The position numbers and the translations under genes are program-made. The notes under the pieces were generated by a model that ran no database searches, had not been told where the DNA came from, and worked only from the letters and a program-made list of their open reading frames with translations. This document shows, piece by piece, positions 15,839 through 25,617 of a stretch of 64,000 nt of DNA; the first letter of the stretch is position 1, and each line of letters starts with the position of its first letter. The stretch is from Pseudomonadota bacterium (GTDB taxonomy: Bacteria > Pseudomonadota > Alphaproteobacteria > Rhodobacterales > Rhodobacteraceae). The DNA lies in NCBI GenBank assembly GCA_020161655.1, contig JAIUPC010000002.1, positions 1 to 64,000 on the forward strand, in the 5' to 3' direction.

Positions 15839-17344
15839 TCAGAACGCCACGTCAGGGTCGAGCGGCCAGATCGGGCGGCGGACGTTGCGGTAGGGGCGGC
15901 GCGACATCTGCGGTGTCGACAGGGCGCCGCTGTCGCAGACGATGACCTTGCCGGCGAGGAGTTCGAAGGCGGCGCGGAAGTGCTGCATGCTCTTCAGCGC
16001 CAGCGTCTTCCGCTTCGTCGGGTCGATGCCGAAGGCGCGGAGCTGCTGCTGGTCGAGCATCTGTTCCCGCTCGGTCACGATCAGGATCTCCACCCCCTCG
16101 ACCTTGAGGACGGCGGTTGCGCCGAAGGTCCGGTCCAGCCCGCCGAGCATCGGCCCGTCGCCGCGGAAGGCGCCGTCTGACAGGTGGGTGATGGTGCCGG
16201 TCAGCATCAAGGGCCCGCCACCGAAGGCCGGATCGTTCTTGCCCCCGACCGGTAGCGTCACCACCGCGCCGACCTTCTGGCGGTGAAGCTTCGCTGCCGC
16301 CCCGGCGTCGATCATAGGCGAAAAGACCGCGTCCTGCAGACCCGCCTTCAGCATCGCTGCGAGAAGGTTGGTCGCATCGCCGTAGGCGCCGGAACCGGGG
16401 TTGTCGGAATAGTCGGCGATGACCAGCGGCCCATTCGCCGCATCGAAACCCGCCGCCTCAGCCGCTGCCTCGTCAACGTCCAGAAAGACGTTGGCGACGG
16501 AGTTGCGCGCCTCCCAGATGGCGCGGGCATGGGCATCGGCGATCTCGCCCGCCCGCGCCTCGGCGCCCGCGACGCCCTTGTCGTAGGTGACAAGGACGGT
16601 CGGCCCCATCTCCTTGATATCCGCATCCGAGAACCCGGCGTTGAGCGAGACCGAAAGGATGCCCGGCTCCTCCTCCTGCAGGCGCGCCTCTTCGTAAAGC
16701 GGCACCATCGGCCCTTCGTCGGACCGGCCGGAATTGACCTCGTCCATCATCGGCACATCGCGGCGGAGCGTGACAGGGCGGGTGCACCCCGCCATGGCAT
16801 CGCCCATCATCTTCGCCAGCTGCACGCCACAGGCGCGCATGTCGATATGGGGGTAGGTCTTGAAGCTGACCCACATCTGCGCGTCCCGCACCATGGCGCG
16901 GGTGACATTGGCATGAAGGTCGAGCGTCACGCCGATCAACATGTCGGGGCCGGTGATGGCGCGGATGCGGGCAAGCAGTTCGCCCTCGCCATCCTCGCAG
17001 AACTCCGTCACCTGCGCGCCGTGAAGGCTGAGGAGGATGCCGTTGATCTTGTCCTTGTCCGCGGCAATCGCGTCGGTGATGACGCCCGCGATCTGGTCAT
17101 AGGCCACCCGCGACACCGGCGAATTCGGCGAGGCGGCGGCAGAGATCGTGTGGATCACCCGCCAGCCTTCCTTCTCGGCGACATCTAGAAAACCCGCAAG
17201 CTCGGTATTCGCCTCGCGCCGCGCGCGGATGGCGGCCTCGCCCTCCAGCAGGGTGTCGACCTCGAAGTCGTGAAGCTCTGTCAGGCCCTTCTTGAAGGTG
17301 TTGTTTTCGGTCACGAATTCGGCGGTCAGGACGGTAAAGGGCAT
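15839..17344 (-). CDS. M81-family metallopeptidase (MlrC-like)
   Basis: 501 residues from the ATG at 17344 (MPFTVLTAEFVTE). Family landmarks include NGILLSLHGAQV, GVTLDLHANVT with the conserved Asp-x-His, the segment FKTYPHIDM, DYSDNPGSGAYGD (metal-binding Asp in the middle), and PMIDAGAAAKLH. These match the MlrC/DUF1485 N-terminal and MlrC C-terminal domains. The founding member opens linear microcystin peptides; most relatives have unknown substrates. It is the last gene of the dpp operon, 8 bases after the second ATPase subunit. It may therefore hydrolyse an imported peptide or peptide-like compound in the cytoplasm (inference). Confidence 0.9.
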   Translation of the reverse strand: MPFTVLTAEFVTENNTFKKGLTELHDFEVDTLLEGEAAIRARREANTELAGFLDVAEKEGWRVIHTISAAASPNSPVSRVAYDQIAGVITDAIAADKDKINGILLSLHGAQVTEFCEDGEGELLARIRAITGPDMLIGVTLDLHANVTRAMVRDAQMWVSFKTYPHIDMRACGVQLAKMMGDAMAGCTRPVTLRRDVPMMDEVNSGRSDEGPMVPLYEEARLQEEEPGILSVSLNAGFSDADIKEMGPTVLVTYDKGVAGAEARAGEIADAHARAIWEARNSVANVFLDVDEAAAEAAGFDAANGPLVIADYSDNPGSGAYGDATNLLAAMLKAGLQDAVFSPMIDAGAAAKLHRQKVGAVVTLPVGGKNDPAFGGGPLMLTGTITHLSDGAFRGDGPMLGGLDRTFGATAVLKVEGVEILIVTEREQMLDQQQLRAFGIDPTKRKTLALKSMQHFRAAFELLAGKVIVCDSGALSTPQMSRRPYRNVRRPIWPLDPDVAF

Positions 17345-17352
17345 GGAACCTC

Positions 17353-18303
17353 TCAAAGCGGATGGTGGCAGGCAACGGGGTGGCCGGGGGTAAGGTCGCG
17401 AAGCGCCGGGTTTTCGGCGCGGCAAAGGTCGGTCACGCGCGGGCAGCGGGCGGCGAAGGCGCAGCCCTTCGGCAGGTCGAAGGCCGAGGGGATTTCCCCC
17501 TTCAGCGCCTGCAGGGTCTTGCGCCGCGTCGGGTCGGGGACAAAGTTGCTGTCCATCAGCGCCCGCGTATAGGGATGGCGGGGGCTGGCGTCGGCGCGGG
17601 GCATCACCTCGACCACCGCGCCAAGATACATCACCAGAACCCGGTCGCAGAAATAGCGCACAAGGCCAAGGTCATGGCTGATGAAAAGATAGGTCAGGCC
17701 GTTCCCGCGCCGAAGCTCCGACAGAAGAGCGATAATCTGCGCCTGGATCGACACGTCGAGCGAGGCGGTCGGTTCATCGAGCACTATGAAATCGGGCGCT
17801 TGCGCCAAGGCGCGAGCGATGCCGACGCGCTGGCGCTGGCCGCCGGAAAGCTGGTGCGGGTAGCTTGCCGCCATCGCCAGCGACAGTCCGACCTGATCCA
17901 GAAGCGCGTTGATGCGCCCGGCGGGTGGGCGTTCGCCATGCACCGCGAAGGGCTCGGTCAGCGCATCGGCCACGGTGAAGCGCGGATCGAGCGAGGAATA
18001 GGGGTCCTGGAAGACCATCGCCATCCGGCGGCGAAGGCGCCTCAGATCGCCGGGGCCAAGGCCCGTCACCTCTTGCCCGTCAAAGGTGACGCGGCCCGCG
18101 GTCGGCTCGATCAGCCTCAGGACCAGCCGGGCGAGGGTGGACTTGCCGCAGCCGCTTTCGCCGACGACGCCTAGAACCTCGCCCTTCGCGACCTCGAAGG
18201 AAACGCCACGCACCGCCATCATGCTGCGCGCCGGGCGAAGCCAGCCGCCGCCGGTCGAAAATCGGCGGGCGAGGGCTTCGGCAGAGATGAGGGGGTTGGT
18301 CAT
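17353..18303 (-). CDS. Dipeptide/oligopeptide ABC transporter ATPase (DppF type)
   Basis: 316 residues. Walker [10 protein letters not shown] near residue 50, Q-loop [11 protein letters not shown], signature [10 protein letters not shown], Walker [13 protein letters not shown] and the H-loop ISHD are intact. The C-terminus has the oligopeptide-transporter extension with cysteines (GCAFAARCP...C) that can hold an iron-sulfur cluster in relatives. Its ATG overlaps the previous stop (ATGA, 18300-18303). It energises import together with the neighbouring ATPase. Confidence 0.9.
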   Translation of the reverse strand: MTNPLISAEALARRFSTGGGWLRPARSMMAVRGVSFEVAKGEVLGVVGESGCGKSTLARLVLRLIEPTAGRVTFDGQEVTGLGPGDLRRLRRRMAMVFQDPYSSLDPRFTVADALTEPFAVHGERPPAGRINALLDQVGLSLAMAASYPHQLSGGQRQRVGIARALAQAPDFIVLDEPTASLDVSIQAQIIALLSELRRGNGLTYLFISHDLGLVRYFCDRVLVMYLGAVVEVMPRADASPRHPYTRALMDSNFVPDPTRRKTLQALKGEIPSAFDLPKGCAFAARCPRVTDLCRAENPALRDLTPGHPVACHHPL

Positions 18304-19262
18304 GGCGCCCCCAAGGGATGGTGGCAGGCCAAAGCACCGCCCTCAGGCCTCGGCGCGGGCAGGGGAACCTCGGTCCGGCAACGTTCCTCCATCCGGGCGC
18401 AGCGGGCGTGAAAGCGGCAGCCGGCGGAATAGGCGGCAGCGGAGGGCACCGCACCGGGAATGCCTGTCAGGCTGCCCGGCGCCATGCCTTCGCGCGGGAT
18501 GCAGCCGATGAGGGCGGCGGTATAGGGGTGACGCGGTGCTGCGAAAAGCGGTGCCGCGTTGTGCGTTTCGGCCAGCCTGCCGGCGTAGAGGACGGCAACC
18601 CGGTCGCAGACCTGCGCCACCACGCCCATGTCATGGGTGATGAGCATCAGGCCAAGTCCACGCTCGCGCACCAACTGGCCGAGAAGATGGATGATCTGCG
18701 CCTGCACCGTCACGTCAAGCGCGGTCGTCGGTTCATCGGCGATGATGAGGTCCGGCTCACCGGCCAGCGCCATCGCGATGACGATCCGCTGCTTCATGCC
18801 GCCCGAAAGCTGGTGCGGGTAGGCGTCCGAGATCGCCGCCGCCTCGGGGATGCGCAGGCTTGTCAGAAGGTCGATCGTCGTCGCCCTTGCCCCCTGCCGC
18901 GACTGACCCCGGTGGAGCCGCGCCACCACGTCGATCTGTTCGCCGACCCTTTGCGCGGGGTCGAGCGCGGTCATCGGGTTCTGGGTGACGAAGGCGATGC
19001 GCCGCCCGCGATAGGCGCGCAGCTCAGCCTCGGCAAGACGGGTGAGGTCGGTGCCGTCAAAGGTCACGCTGCCCTGCGCGATCCTTCCGCCGACGAGCGG
19101 CAGAAGCCCCGCCACCGCCATCGCCGTCAGGGACTTGCCCGATCCGCTTTCGCCGACGAGGCCGAGGATTTCGCCGCGGTCGACATCGAAGCTGATGCCG
19201 CTGAGGGGTTCGACCTGGCCGAAACGCACCGAAAGATCAAGAACGGAAAGAAGCATCGTCAC
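18300..19262 (-). CDS. Dipeptide/oligopeptide ABC transporter ATPase (DppD type)
   Basis: 320 residues. Walker A GESGSGKSL near residue 37, VTQNPMTALDPAQRV Q-loop, signature LSGGMKQR, Walker B LIIADEPTTALDV, and THDMGVV H-loop are present. The C-terminal Cys-rich extension (CRFHARCARMEERC) is that of the DppD/OppD group. It overlaps the permease upstream by ATGA (19259-19262). It forms the heteromeric ATPase pair with the following gene. Confidence 0.9.
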   Translation of the reverse strand: MTMLLSVLDLSVRFGQVEPLSGISFDVDRGEILGLVGESGSGKSLTAMAVAGLLPLVGGRIAQGSVTFDGTDLTRLAEAELRAYRGRRIAFVTQNPMTALDPAQRVGEQIDVVARLHRGQSRQGARATTIDLLTSLRIPEAAAISDAYPHQLSGGMKQRIVIAMALAGEPDLIIADEPTTALDVTVQAQIIHLLGQLVRERGLGLMLITHDMGVVAQVCDRVAVLYAGRLAETHNAAPLFAAPRHPYTAALIGCIPREGMAPGSLTGIPGAVPSAAAYSAGCRFHARCARMEERCRTEVPLPAPRPEGGALACHHPLGAP

Positions 19263-20113
19263 GCCTCCCTCAGCCGGGTCTTGATGTCGAGCGCGCGGAT
19301 CAGCGCATCGCCGAAGAGGTTGATCGCGATCACGGTGATGGCGACGGCAAGGCCGGGCAGGATGATGATCCAGGGCGCCTTGAAGAGAAGGGCGGAACCG
19401 GAGGACATCATCGAGCCCCAGCTGGGCAGCGGCGGCTGCGCGCCAAGGCCGAAGAAGCCGAGCGTCGCCTCAAGGATGATGGCATCGCCGGTTGCAAGCA
19501 TCCCGGCGACGAGGACCGGCGCCAGCGCATTGGGCAGGAGGTGGCGGAAGAGGATGAAGCGCCCACCGGCGCCAAGGCTCCGCGCCGCCTCGATATAGGT
19601 CTCGGACCTGATGGCGAGGATCTGCGCGCGGGTCAGCCTTGTGAACTGCGCAAGGTAGGCGACCCCGATGGCCGCCATGGTGCCGGTCACGCCGGGGCCG
19701 ATGATGGCGACAAGGATAAGCGCGACGAGGATTTCCGGGAAGGACCAGCTGAGGTCGACGACGATGGTCACGGCGCGGTCAAAGGCGCCGCCGATATAGC
19801 CCGCCGCTGCGCCGAGGACCATGCCGGCGAAGACCGATATGGCGATGGAGATGACCGAGACGGAAAGCGAGGTCCGCGCGCCGTAGATGATCCGGGTGAG
19901 AAGATCGCGGCCGAACTCATCGGTGCCGAGAAGATGGGCAGAAGAGGGGGGCTGAAAGCTTTCCGGCAGGTTCTGCACGTCATAGGCGTAGGGCGCGATC
20001 AGGGGGGCGAAGATCGCCGCGGCGACGATGAGTGCGAGCCAGAGGCCAGCGATGGCGCCCATCGGCGTCCGTGCAGCCCGGGCGACGGGCGCAAGGCTCC
20101 GCGCAAGGCTCAT
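19259..20113 (-). CDS. Dipeptide/oligopeptide ABC transporter permease (DppC type)
   Basis: 284 residues with an N-terminal membrane helix (residues 19-40), a periplasmic segment with HLLGTDEFGRDLLTR typical of DppC, then five more helices. The ATPase-contact EAA loop is seen as YIEAARSLGAGGRFILFRH. It forms the translocation channel with DppB. It overlaps DppB by ATGA (20110-20113) and DppD at its end, so the whole run is translationally coupled. Confidence 0.92.
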   Translation of the reverse strand: MSLARSLAPVARAARTPMGAIAGLWLALIVAAAIFAPLIAPYAYDVQNLPESFQPPSSAHLLGTDEFGRDLLTRIIYGARTSLSVSVISIAISVFAGMVLGAAAGYIGGAFDRAVTIVVDLSWSFPEILVALILVAIIGPGVTGTMAAIGVAYLAQFTRLTRAQILAIRSETYIEAARSLGAGGRFILFRHLLPNALAPVLVAGMLATGDAIILEATLGFFGLGAQPPLPSWGSMMSSGSALLFKAPWIIILPGLAVAITVIAINLFGDALIRALDIKTRLREA

Positions 20114-21036
20114 GTGATCGCCTCGCGGACGCGCGGGTCCATCAGCGCCTGGATGATGTCGCCCAGAAGCGTGCCGAGCATGACCGCGATGGCGAGCATC
20201 AGGAGGCAGGCCTGCACCACCGGATAATCATGCTGGTTCAGCGCCTTGATGAGCGTCGTGCCAAGGCCGGGGCGGGCGAAGACATATTCGACCGTCACCG
20301 CCCCGCCGAGGATCCAGCCGATGCGAAGGGCCAGGATGGTGACGACCGGAATCATCGCGTGGCGCAGCACATGGCGCCAGAGGATGCGGCCGGGCGGCAG
20401 GCCCTTGGCATGAAGGAGAAGGACGAAGTCCCGCCCCGCGGTGTCGATCATCGCGACGCGGGTGACGCGCGCCACAAGCGCCACGCCGCCAAGGCCGATG
20501 GTGATGACCGGCAGCACAAGGCTCGACCAGCCGCGGGCGCCCGAGACCGGGAACCAGCCAAGCTGGACCGAAAAGACGAGGATCAGGATGAGGCCGATCC
20601 AGAACGATGGCAGGGTGGAGCCCAAAAGCACGCCCCCCATCACCAGCCGGTCGGGCCAGCGGTCCCTTGCCCTTGCCGCCAGAACGCCCAGAAGGACGCC
20701 GACGACCGAGGAGAGGAGAAGGGCGAGGCCGCCGAGTTGCAGCGAATGCGGCAGGGTCTGGCCGATCAGCTGCGACACCGGGCGGCGTGTCACGATCGAG
20801 GTGCCGAGATCGCCCTGCAGCACATTGCCAAGCCAGATCCCGTACTGGACCACCAGTGGCCGGTCGAGACCATAGCGCGCCTCGATCTCGGCGCGCTTGG
20901 CGGCGGAGGACCCGACCTTCAGAAGGTTGTCGACCGGGTCGCCGGGGATGAGGTGCAGGATCAGGAAGATGATCGCCGACACCGCAAGGAAGACCGGCGC
21001 AAGAAGCAGGATCCGCTTGATGAGATAGATAAGCAT
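20110..21036 (-). CDS. Dipeptide/oligopeptide ABC transporter permease (DppB type)
   Basis: 308 residues. It starts with the DppB-style helix (MLIYLIKRILLLAPVF) and the conserved HLIPGDPV. Six membrane segments follow. The EAA-type loop (DFVLLLHAKGLPPGRILWRHVLRHA) contacts the ATPases. It lies 28 bases downstream of the binding-protein gene. Confidence 0.92.
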   Translation of the reverse strand: MLIYLIKRILLLAPVFLAVSAIIFLILHLIPGDPVDNLLKVGSSAAKRAEIEARYGLDRPLVVQYGIWLGNVLQGDLGTSIVTRRPVSQLIGQTLPHSLQLGGLALLLSSVVGVLLGVLAARARDRWPDRLVMGGVLLGSTLPSFWIGLILILVFSVQLGWFPVSGARGWSSLVLPVITIGLGGVALVARVTRVAMIDTAGRDFVLLLHAKGLPPGRILWRHVLRHAMIPVVTILALRIGWILGGAVTVEYVFARPGLGTTLIKALNQHDYPVVQACLLMLAIAVMLGTLLGDIIQALMDPRVREAIT

Positions 21037-21064
21037 CGCTGTTCTTCCGCCGGCCCTGCCTCTC

Positions 21065-22639
21065 TTATTCCTTCACGCTGATGTCCTGCACCACCGTGCC
21101 GGTGATCGAGTTGCCGTGGATGACCCCGGGCACCACCAGCCGGTCCTTGTTGAAGGCCATGTTCTGCTCGGGCTGGTAGATCGGCGCATAGGGGAACTGG
21201 CTTGTCACATAGGCATGATAGGCGGTGAAGTTCGCCACCCTTTCTTCCTGCGTCGCCGATCCGGTCATTGCCTTGGCGCGAAGCTCTTCGGCCTTCGGGT
21301 CGTTGAACATCGAGATGTTCGGATAGCCCACGCGGTCGCCGCCGAAGAACCAGTCGACGATATCGGCGTTGTTCCAGAAGTAGGACCGCACGGCGAGCTG
21401 CTGTTCGCCCGTCTTGTATTCGTCGCGGATGACGGAGCTGTCGAAGGTCTGGATCTGCGGATCGAAGCCCACGGATTTCAGCTCGGCCTGCACCACTTCG
21501 GTCAGCCGGCGGAAGACGCTGTCGCTTTGCGTCCAGAGCGCCACGGTCAGCTTGGCGCCGTCCTTCTCGCGCACGCCATCGGCGCCCTTGACCCAGCCCG
21601 CCTCATCCAGAAGCGCGTTTGCCTTGTCGGGGTCGAAGCTGATGTTGAGCGCGGGGTCGAGCTTCGATTCCGGCAGGGCCGAGATAAGGAAGTTGTGCGA
21701 GGCCTGGCCGTAGCTGGAAAAGACGTTCTTCAGGATTTCGTCCTGATTGATGGCCAATGCCGCCGCTTGCCGCACGCGGATGTCGGTGAAGGGTTCCTTC
21801 GTCACGTTGATCGGCATGTAATAGACTTCCTGCCCCGGAATCTTGGCGAGCGCGAGGGCAGGCTCGGCGGTGATTTCGCCGAGATAGTCGGTCGGCAGCG
21901 ACAAAAGCGCATCGACGCCACCCGACTTCAGTTCGAGGAAGGCGGTCGAATCCTCGGGGATTTCGCGGAAGGTCAGCTTGGCGATATGGGGCGGGCCCTG
22001 GTTCTCGGCCAGGGTCGAAGCCCAGGCGTAGTCGTCATTGCGCACCAGCACGGTTTCCTGGCCAAGCGTGAAGCTTTCCAGCCTGAACGGCCCGGTGCCG
22101 ACCGCCTCGGTGATCCCGTAATCCTCACCCAGTTCGGTGACGGACTTGGGGTTCGGGATCGCCATGAAGGACGAGGAGAGGTTGTAAAGCAGGTTCGGGT
22201 CGGGGTTCTTCATCACGAACCTGACCGTCGTCTCGTCGACCGCCTCCACCTTCTCGACATTGTCGACCATGTAGGAGTTTTCAGAAGACCGGAACATGTC
22301 GATCCACTGGACGATGGTGTCGGCAGTCAGGGGATCGCCGTTGTGGAACTTGATCCCCGGCTTCAGGTGAAAGACCCAAGCCTTGCCATCGGGCGCCTCT
22401 TCCCAGCTTTCGGCGAGGTGCGGATGGAAGGACAGATCGCCGTCCTGTTCGATGAGCGTGTCATAGATCATCGTGAAGGCGGCGTTGGTGTTGACCGCGG
22501 TCAGGGGGTTGTAGTTCGGGATGCCGACCTCGGAACTGCCGAAGACGAAAACCGCCTCCTGCGCCCAAAGCGACAGGGGCATGAGCGCCGCGACGCAGGT
22601 GCTGCCGGCAATGAGGTGCCTTCTGACGGTGTGGAACAT
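21065..22639 (-). CDS. Periplasmic substrate-binding protein of the Dpp/Opp transporter (SBP_bac_5)
   Basis: 524 residues from the ATG at 22639, preceded by AGGAGAGGTTG. A Sec signal ends near LWAQEA. The mature part has the family 5 pattern: IYDTLIEQDGDLSFHPHLAESW, LKPGIKFHNGDPLTADTI, then GTGPFRLESF and a C-terminal lobe with VRQAAALAINQ. It captures peptides, opines or similar compounds and delivers them to the DppBC channel. The substrate cannot be read from sequence; the linked MlrC-type hydrolase and RpiR regulator hint at a modified peptide or an amino-sugar-containing ligand. Confidence 0.9.
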   Translation of the reverse strand: MFHTVRRHLIAGSTCVAALMPLSLWAQEAVFVFGSSEVGIPNYNPLTAVNTNAAFTMIYDTLIEQDGDLSFHPHLAESWEEAPDGKAWVFHLKPGIKFHNGDPLTADTIVQWIDMFRSSENSYMVDNVEKVEAVDETTVRFVMKNPDPNLLYNLSSSFMAIPNPKSVTELGEDYGITEAVGTGPFRLESFTLGQETVLVRNDDYAWASTLAENQGPPHIAKLTFREIPEDSTAFLELKSGGVDALLSLPTDYLGEITAEPALALAKIPGQEVYYMPINVTKEPFTDIRVRQAAALAINQDEILKNVFSSYGQASHNFLISALPESKLDPALNISFDPDKANALLDEAGWVKGADGVREKDGAKLTVALWTQSDSVFRRLTEVVQAELKSVGFDPQIQTFDSSVIRDEYKTGEQQLAVRSYFWNNADIVDWFFGGDRVGYPNISMFNDPKAEELRAKAMTGSATQEERVANFTAYHAYVTSQFPYAPIYQPEQNMAFNKDRLVVPGVIHGNSITGTVVQDISVKE

Positions 22640-22665
22640 CAACCTCTCCTGTTGTTTGATAGTGG

Positions 22666-23571
22666 TTATCGGGAAATCCGGGACGACCCTTCGGCATGCC
22701 CGATGAAATCTGCGTGCAGGGCGGAAACCCGGCTCATCCTTGCCTCGACCTCGGGGCCAAGTTCGCCGAAGACGCCGTTGACGATGAGGCAGATGAGCGA
22801 GGACATGGTCGAAGTCGCGTCCCAGAACTGGTTGAGGTCGGTCTGGACGATGAACATCTCGTCTGCGACTTCGCCCCCCCAGGTGCAGTAGGGGTCGGTG
22901 ATGAGCGTCACCGGCACGCCCGCCGCACGCGCCGCATGGGCCAGTTTCTGCGTCATCTGCGAATAGCGGCGCCCGTCGATCAGGACGAGGCAGGCCGTGT
23001 CCTTCGGCGCAAGAAGAAGCTCGGCGAAGGTACCGCCGGCCAGGTCGAGAAGCTGCACGCCGGGGCGCAGGTACTGGAGGCTGTTGGCCAGGAACTGGCC
23101 GTGGCCACGCTCGGTCTGAAAGCCGCTGACAAAGACCTGCGGGCAGGTGGCGAGCCTTTTGACGCAGCGCACGAATTCCGGCGTCGCGGCGGTCTCATAA
23201 TTCGCGACGATCGCGGCAATCTCGCGCTGCATGCCGATGGCCGCCTCGTCGGTGCCGGTGCGGAGCCGTTCGGCGAAATCCTGAAGCCGTTCGCCAATGA
23301 GCCAGGCCTTGTCGCCCAGCTCTGACTGAAGGGCTGCCTTGACCTCCTTGAAATGGCGGTAGCCAAGCTCGCGGGAAAAGCGGCCGACGGTCGCCTCGCT
23401 GACGTCGACCTTTTCGGCGACGGTCGCCGCGGTTTCGAAGGGCAGGGTCTTGAGGTTGGCGAGGAAATAGGCCGCCAGCTTCCGTGCCGCCGGGGTCGAG
23501 CTGTCAAGGCTCGCCTGCAGCCTCTCGCGCAGGTCGGCGGGGACGGATCGTGATGGACCTGTCTCGGTCAT
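22666..23571 (-). CDS. RpiR-family transcriptional regulator (HTH + SIS domain)
   Basis: 301 residues from the ATG at 23571. The N-terminal HTH_6 domain is clear (ARKLAAYFLANLKTLPFETAATVAEKVDVSEATVGRF, about residues 24-65). A SIS domain follows (about 125-260), with VFVSGFQTERGHGQFLANSL and VTLITDPYC. RpiR proteins sense phosphosugars or related ligands and usually repress or activate adjacent transport genes. It sits 26 bases upstream of the binding-protein gene on the same strand, so it probably controls its own dpp-mlrC operon. Confidence 0.88.
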   Translation of the reverse strand: MTETGPSRSVPADLRERLQASLDSSTPAARKLAAYFLANLKTLPFETAATVAEKVDVSEATVGRFSRELGYRHFKEVKAALQSELGDKAWLIGERLQDFAERLRTGTDEAAIGMQREIAAIVANYETAATPEFVRCVKRLATCPQVFVSGFQTERGHGQFLANSLQYLRPGVQLLDLAGGTFAELLLAPKDTACLVLIDGRRYSQMTQKLAHAARAAGVPVTLITDPYCTWGGEVADEMFIVQTDLNQFWDATSTMSSLICLIVNGVFGELGPEVEARMSRVSALHADFIGHAEGSSRISR

Positions 23572-23673
23572 TGCCCCAAGCGCCCCCAACCGACCGCCGC
23601 ACTCCCCGATCCCACGAGCGTGTCAGAAATATTGCTATTGGTCAATGTTGCAAGAAATCTTTCCTGCATCACT

Positions 23674-24184
23674 CTAACGGTCGGCGAAACAGGTGCGAGC
23701 GGCGGGGCGGATTAACCGGTGCCCGGTTTCCTTGCTGTTCGCCACGCCAGGGTCTCTCAACGCCGCGCCATAGGACCGCAGCCGATGCGTTACGAGGGTC
23801 GCAGGCGGACTTGGTTTCCGCATTGCTTTTGTTAAGGGTTTTAGCGCCGCGTTCTTGCCCGGAGTTTTGGTGTTGACGCCATCCAGCGTCTCGACCTCGT
23901 GATCGACAGCCTGCCAAAAGTAGTCTTCCGCCATTGATCGTCACGAAGATTTCGTCGAGATGCCAGTGTACCGGCCCGATCTCAGGCCTTGGATCCGACG
24001 TTTCCGGAGCCCGGCGGAGAACACGGGGCCGAACCTGTGGCACCAGAACCGGACCATCGCGTGACTGACGTCAACGCCGCGATGGTGCAGCGGGTCCGAG
24101 CGGGAACCGCACATAAAGCATCACTGTCAGGCGAATGATCTCCGGGCTTGTCTTGAGCCATCTGGATGGGCCGGGCTTGGCCAT
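23674..24184 (-). mobile_element. IS6-family transposase relic
   Basis: Minus-strand reading starts MAKPGPSRWLKTSPEIIRLTVMLYVRFPL at 24184, then degenerates through frameshifts (TRWSGSGATGSAPCS is a shifted form of the usual SHETVRFWW-type segment). It recovers as VHWHLDEIFVTING with HLDE, followed by an eroded AVDHE-type segment and a tail ending near 23674. Many frame changes make it inactive. It lies just upstream of rpiR, in the same orientation as the IS6 relic at 15.3-15.7 kb. Confidence 0.75.
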
Positions 24185-24378
24185 GTCCAAATGATGGCCA
24201 GCCCTCGATCCCGCCCGAAGCTGAGTTCGACTGACAAGACCCCGGCCGCACACCAACATCCACGGACTCACCGGGCGGGAGTTCCCAAACCGGTCAGCAA
24301 ATGACCAAACCCTGAACAGAACTAACATCTGAACTAGGGCAAGCCGGGGAGCAGGCCAAGCGGCCGGCACTGCGGGCA

Positions 24379-24666
24379 GTGACCTTGACCAGAGTCCCGA
24401 CTAGCGGAGGTTCCTCGCTTCGGTCCGCAGGGTTTGCGACAGGACTGGTGAGCCTGGGGGAGCGGTTTCTGGCGGCGGTGCGCGCGGTGGCAGTCGAGCG
24501 GTGCCACTGCTCGATCACGAAGCAGGTCAGGCCGATGGTGGGCTTCAAGTCCTTCATATCGGCCTTCGCCATAACCGACAGCATCGAGGCGGCGCGCATT
24601 GTCCGCGAGTGCCAACTCACGCCCGGACACTCAGCCACTGACCTGTTCGCGGCGCTGACCAACTAA
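24379..24666 (+). mobile_element. Transposase C-terminal relic, opposite orientation
   Basis: A 95-codon plus-strand frame. Its second half (VERCHCSITKQVRPMVGFKSFISAFAI, about 24495-24575, then a helix with SIEAARIVRE) resembles the C-terminal end of IS6-family transposases, which carry RTRPMLGFKSF and GIE-type helices. The first part has no matching domain, so most of the gene is missing. It points in the opposite direction to the adjacent relic, so it is a separate insertion remnant or a rearranged piece. Confidence 0.45.
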
Positions 24667-24837
24667 CGGCAACAATCAAAGCCTTTCCCCTTTCATCGCG
24701 CAAACTTGCAGCAGAACCATTTGCGGGTTTTGCGCACAGGACTGCAGAGCCATCCGCTTCCCTAGATCAGGTTACCGAATCTCAACAGATCGGTCGCAGT
24801 CTGGCCCGGCATGCCAGAAAGCTGCGGATGGGTCAGA

Positions 24838-25617
24838 ATGACGGGAAAGAGTTTGCTGGCGGACCTCCGCCTCAGGGCCATTGCCTCGGTCGTGGTGATG
24901 TTGGTCGCCCTCATGGTGCCGGGGGAGGGTGGGGCGCGCATCCCGGGCGATCCGTCGCAGATCTGCGATCAGGTCGCGCTTGTTGCCGCCGAAAAGACCG
25001 GTGTGCCGCTGTCGGTCCTGAGGGCCATCTCGCTGACGGAGACCGGGCGCAAGCGTGGCGGGCGGTTCCGACCCTGGCCCTGGACCATTAACATGGAGGG
25101 CGAGGGGCGCTGGTTCGACAGCAAGGAAGAAGCCAGGGCCTATGTCGACACGGAATTTGCCCGCGGCGCGCGCAGCTTTGACATCGGCTGCTTCCAGATC
25201 AACTACAAGTGGCACGGCAAGAACTTCGCCTCGATAGACGAGATGTTCGACCCGATGGCGAACGCGCTTTATGCCGCGCGCCTCCTTGACCAGCTCCATG
25301 CCGAAACGGGGAACTGGGGCAAGGCCGCCGGCGCCTATCATTCGCGGACCCAGAAGTTCGCCGAACGTTACCAGGCCCGGTTCGAGCGGATCAGGACCCC
25401 GCTGATGGCCGAGGATGGCGCCGACATCCCGGAGATTCCCGACATCGTCCTTGCCGCGAACGGCCCGGAGGGCGCCGAAGCCCCATTGCCGGTCCCGCGG
25501 ATCAACCGCTACCCGCTCCTGCAAAGAGGCAACGGCGTGGCGCTCGGCTCTCTGGTGCCGCTTACGGGGCGGTCATCCGCGCCGCTCTACGGCACCGCGG
25601 CGACCGCCGTCGAATGA
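24838..25617 (+). CDS. sltF: SltF-like flagellar lytic transglycosylase
   Basis: 259 residues from the ATG at 24838. A membrane-spanning signal (about residues 8-30) precedes a transglycosylase domain: VPLSVLRAISLTETGR with the catalytic Glu, SFDIGCFQINYKWHG, and AAGAYHSRTQKFAERY. In related bacteria whose FlgJ lacks a muramidase domain, SltF opens the peptidoglycan for the rod; here FlgJ is also the short form. It overlaps flhA by ATGA and so heads the flhA-fliR-flhB run. The gene name rests on context and family resemblance. Confidence 0.82.
   Translation: MTGKSLLADLRLRAIASVVVMLVALMVPGEGGARIPGDPSQICDQVALVAAEKTGVPLSVLRAISLTETGRKRGGRFRPWPWTINMEGEGRWFDSKEEARAYVDTEFARGARSFDIGCFQINYKWHGKNFASIDEMFDPMANALYAARLLDQLHAETGNWGKAAGAYHSRTQKFAERYQARFERIRTPLMAEDGADIPEIPDIVLAANGPEGAEAPLPVPRINRYPLLQRGNGVALGSLVPLTGRSSAPLYGTAATAVE

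Noticed and set aside
18318-22891. Long plus-strand frames opposite the dpp operon
   Set aside because: They are antisense to clear ABC-transporter genes, rich in Arg/Gly/Asp/His, and arise from GC-rich codon bias.
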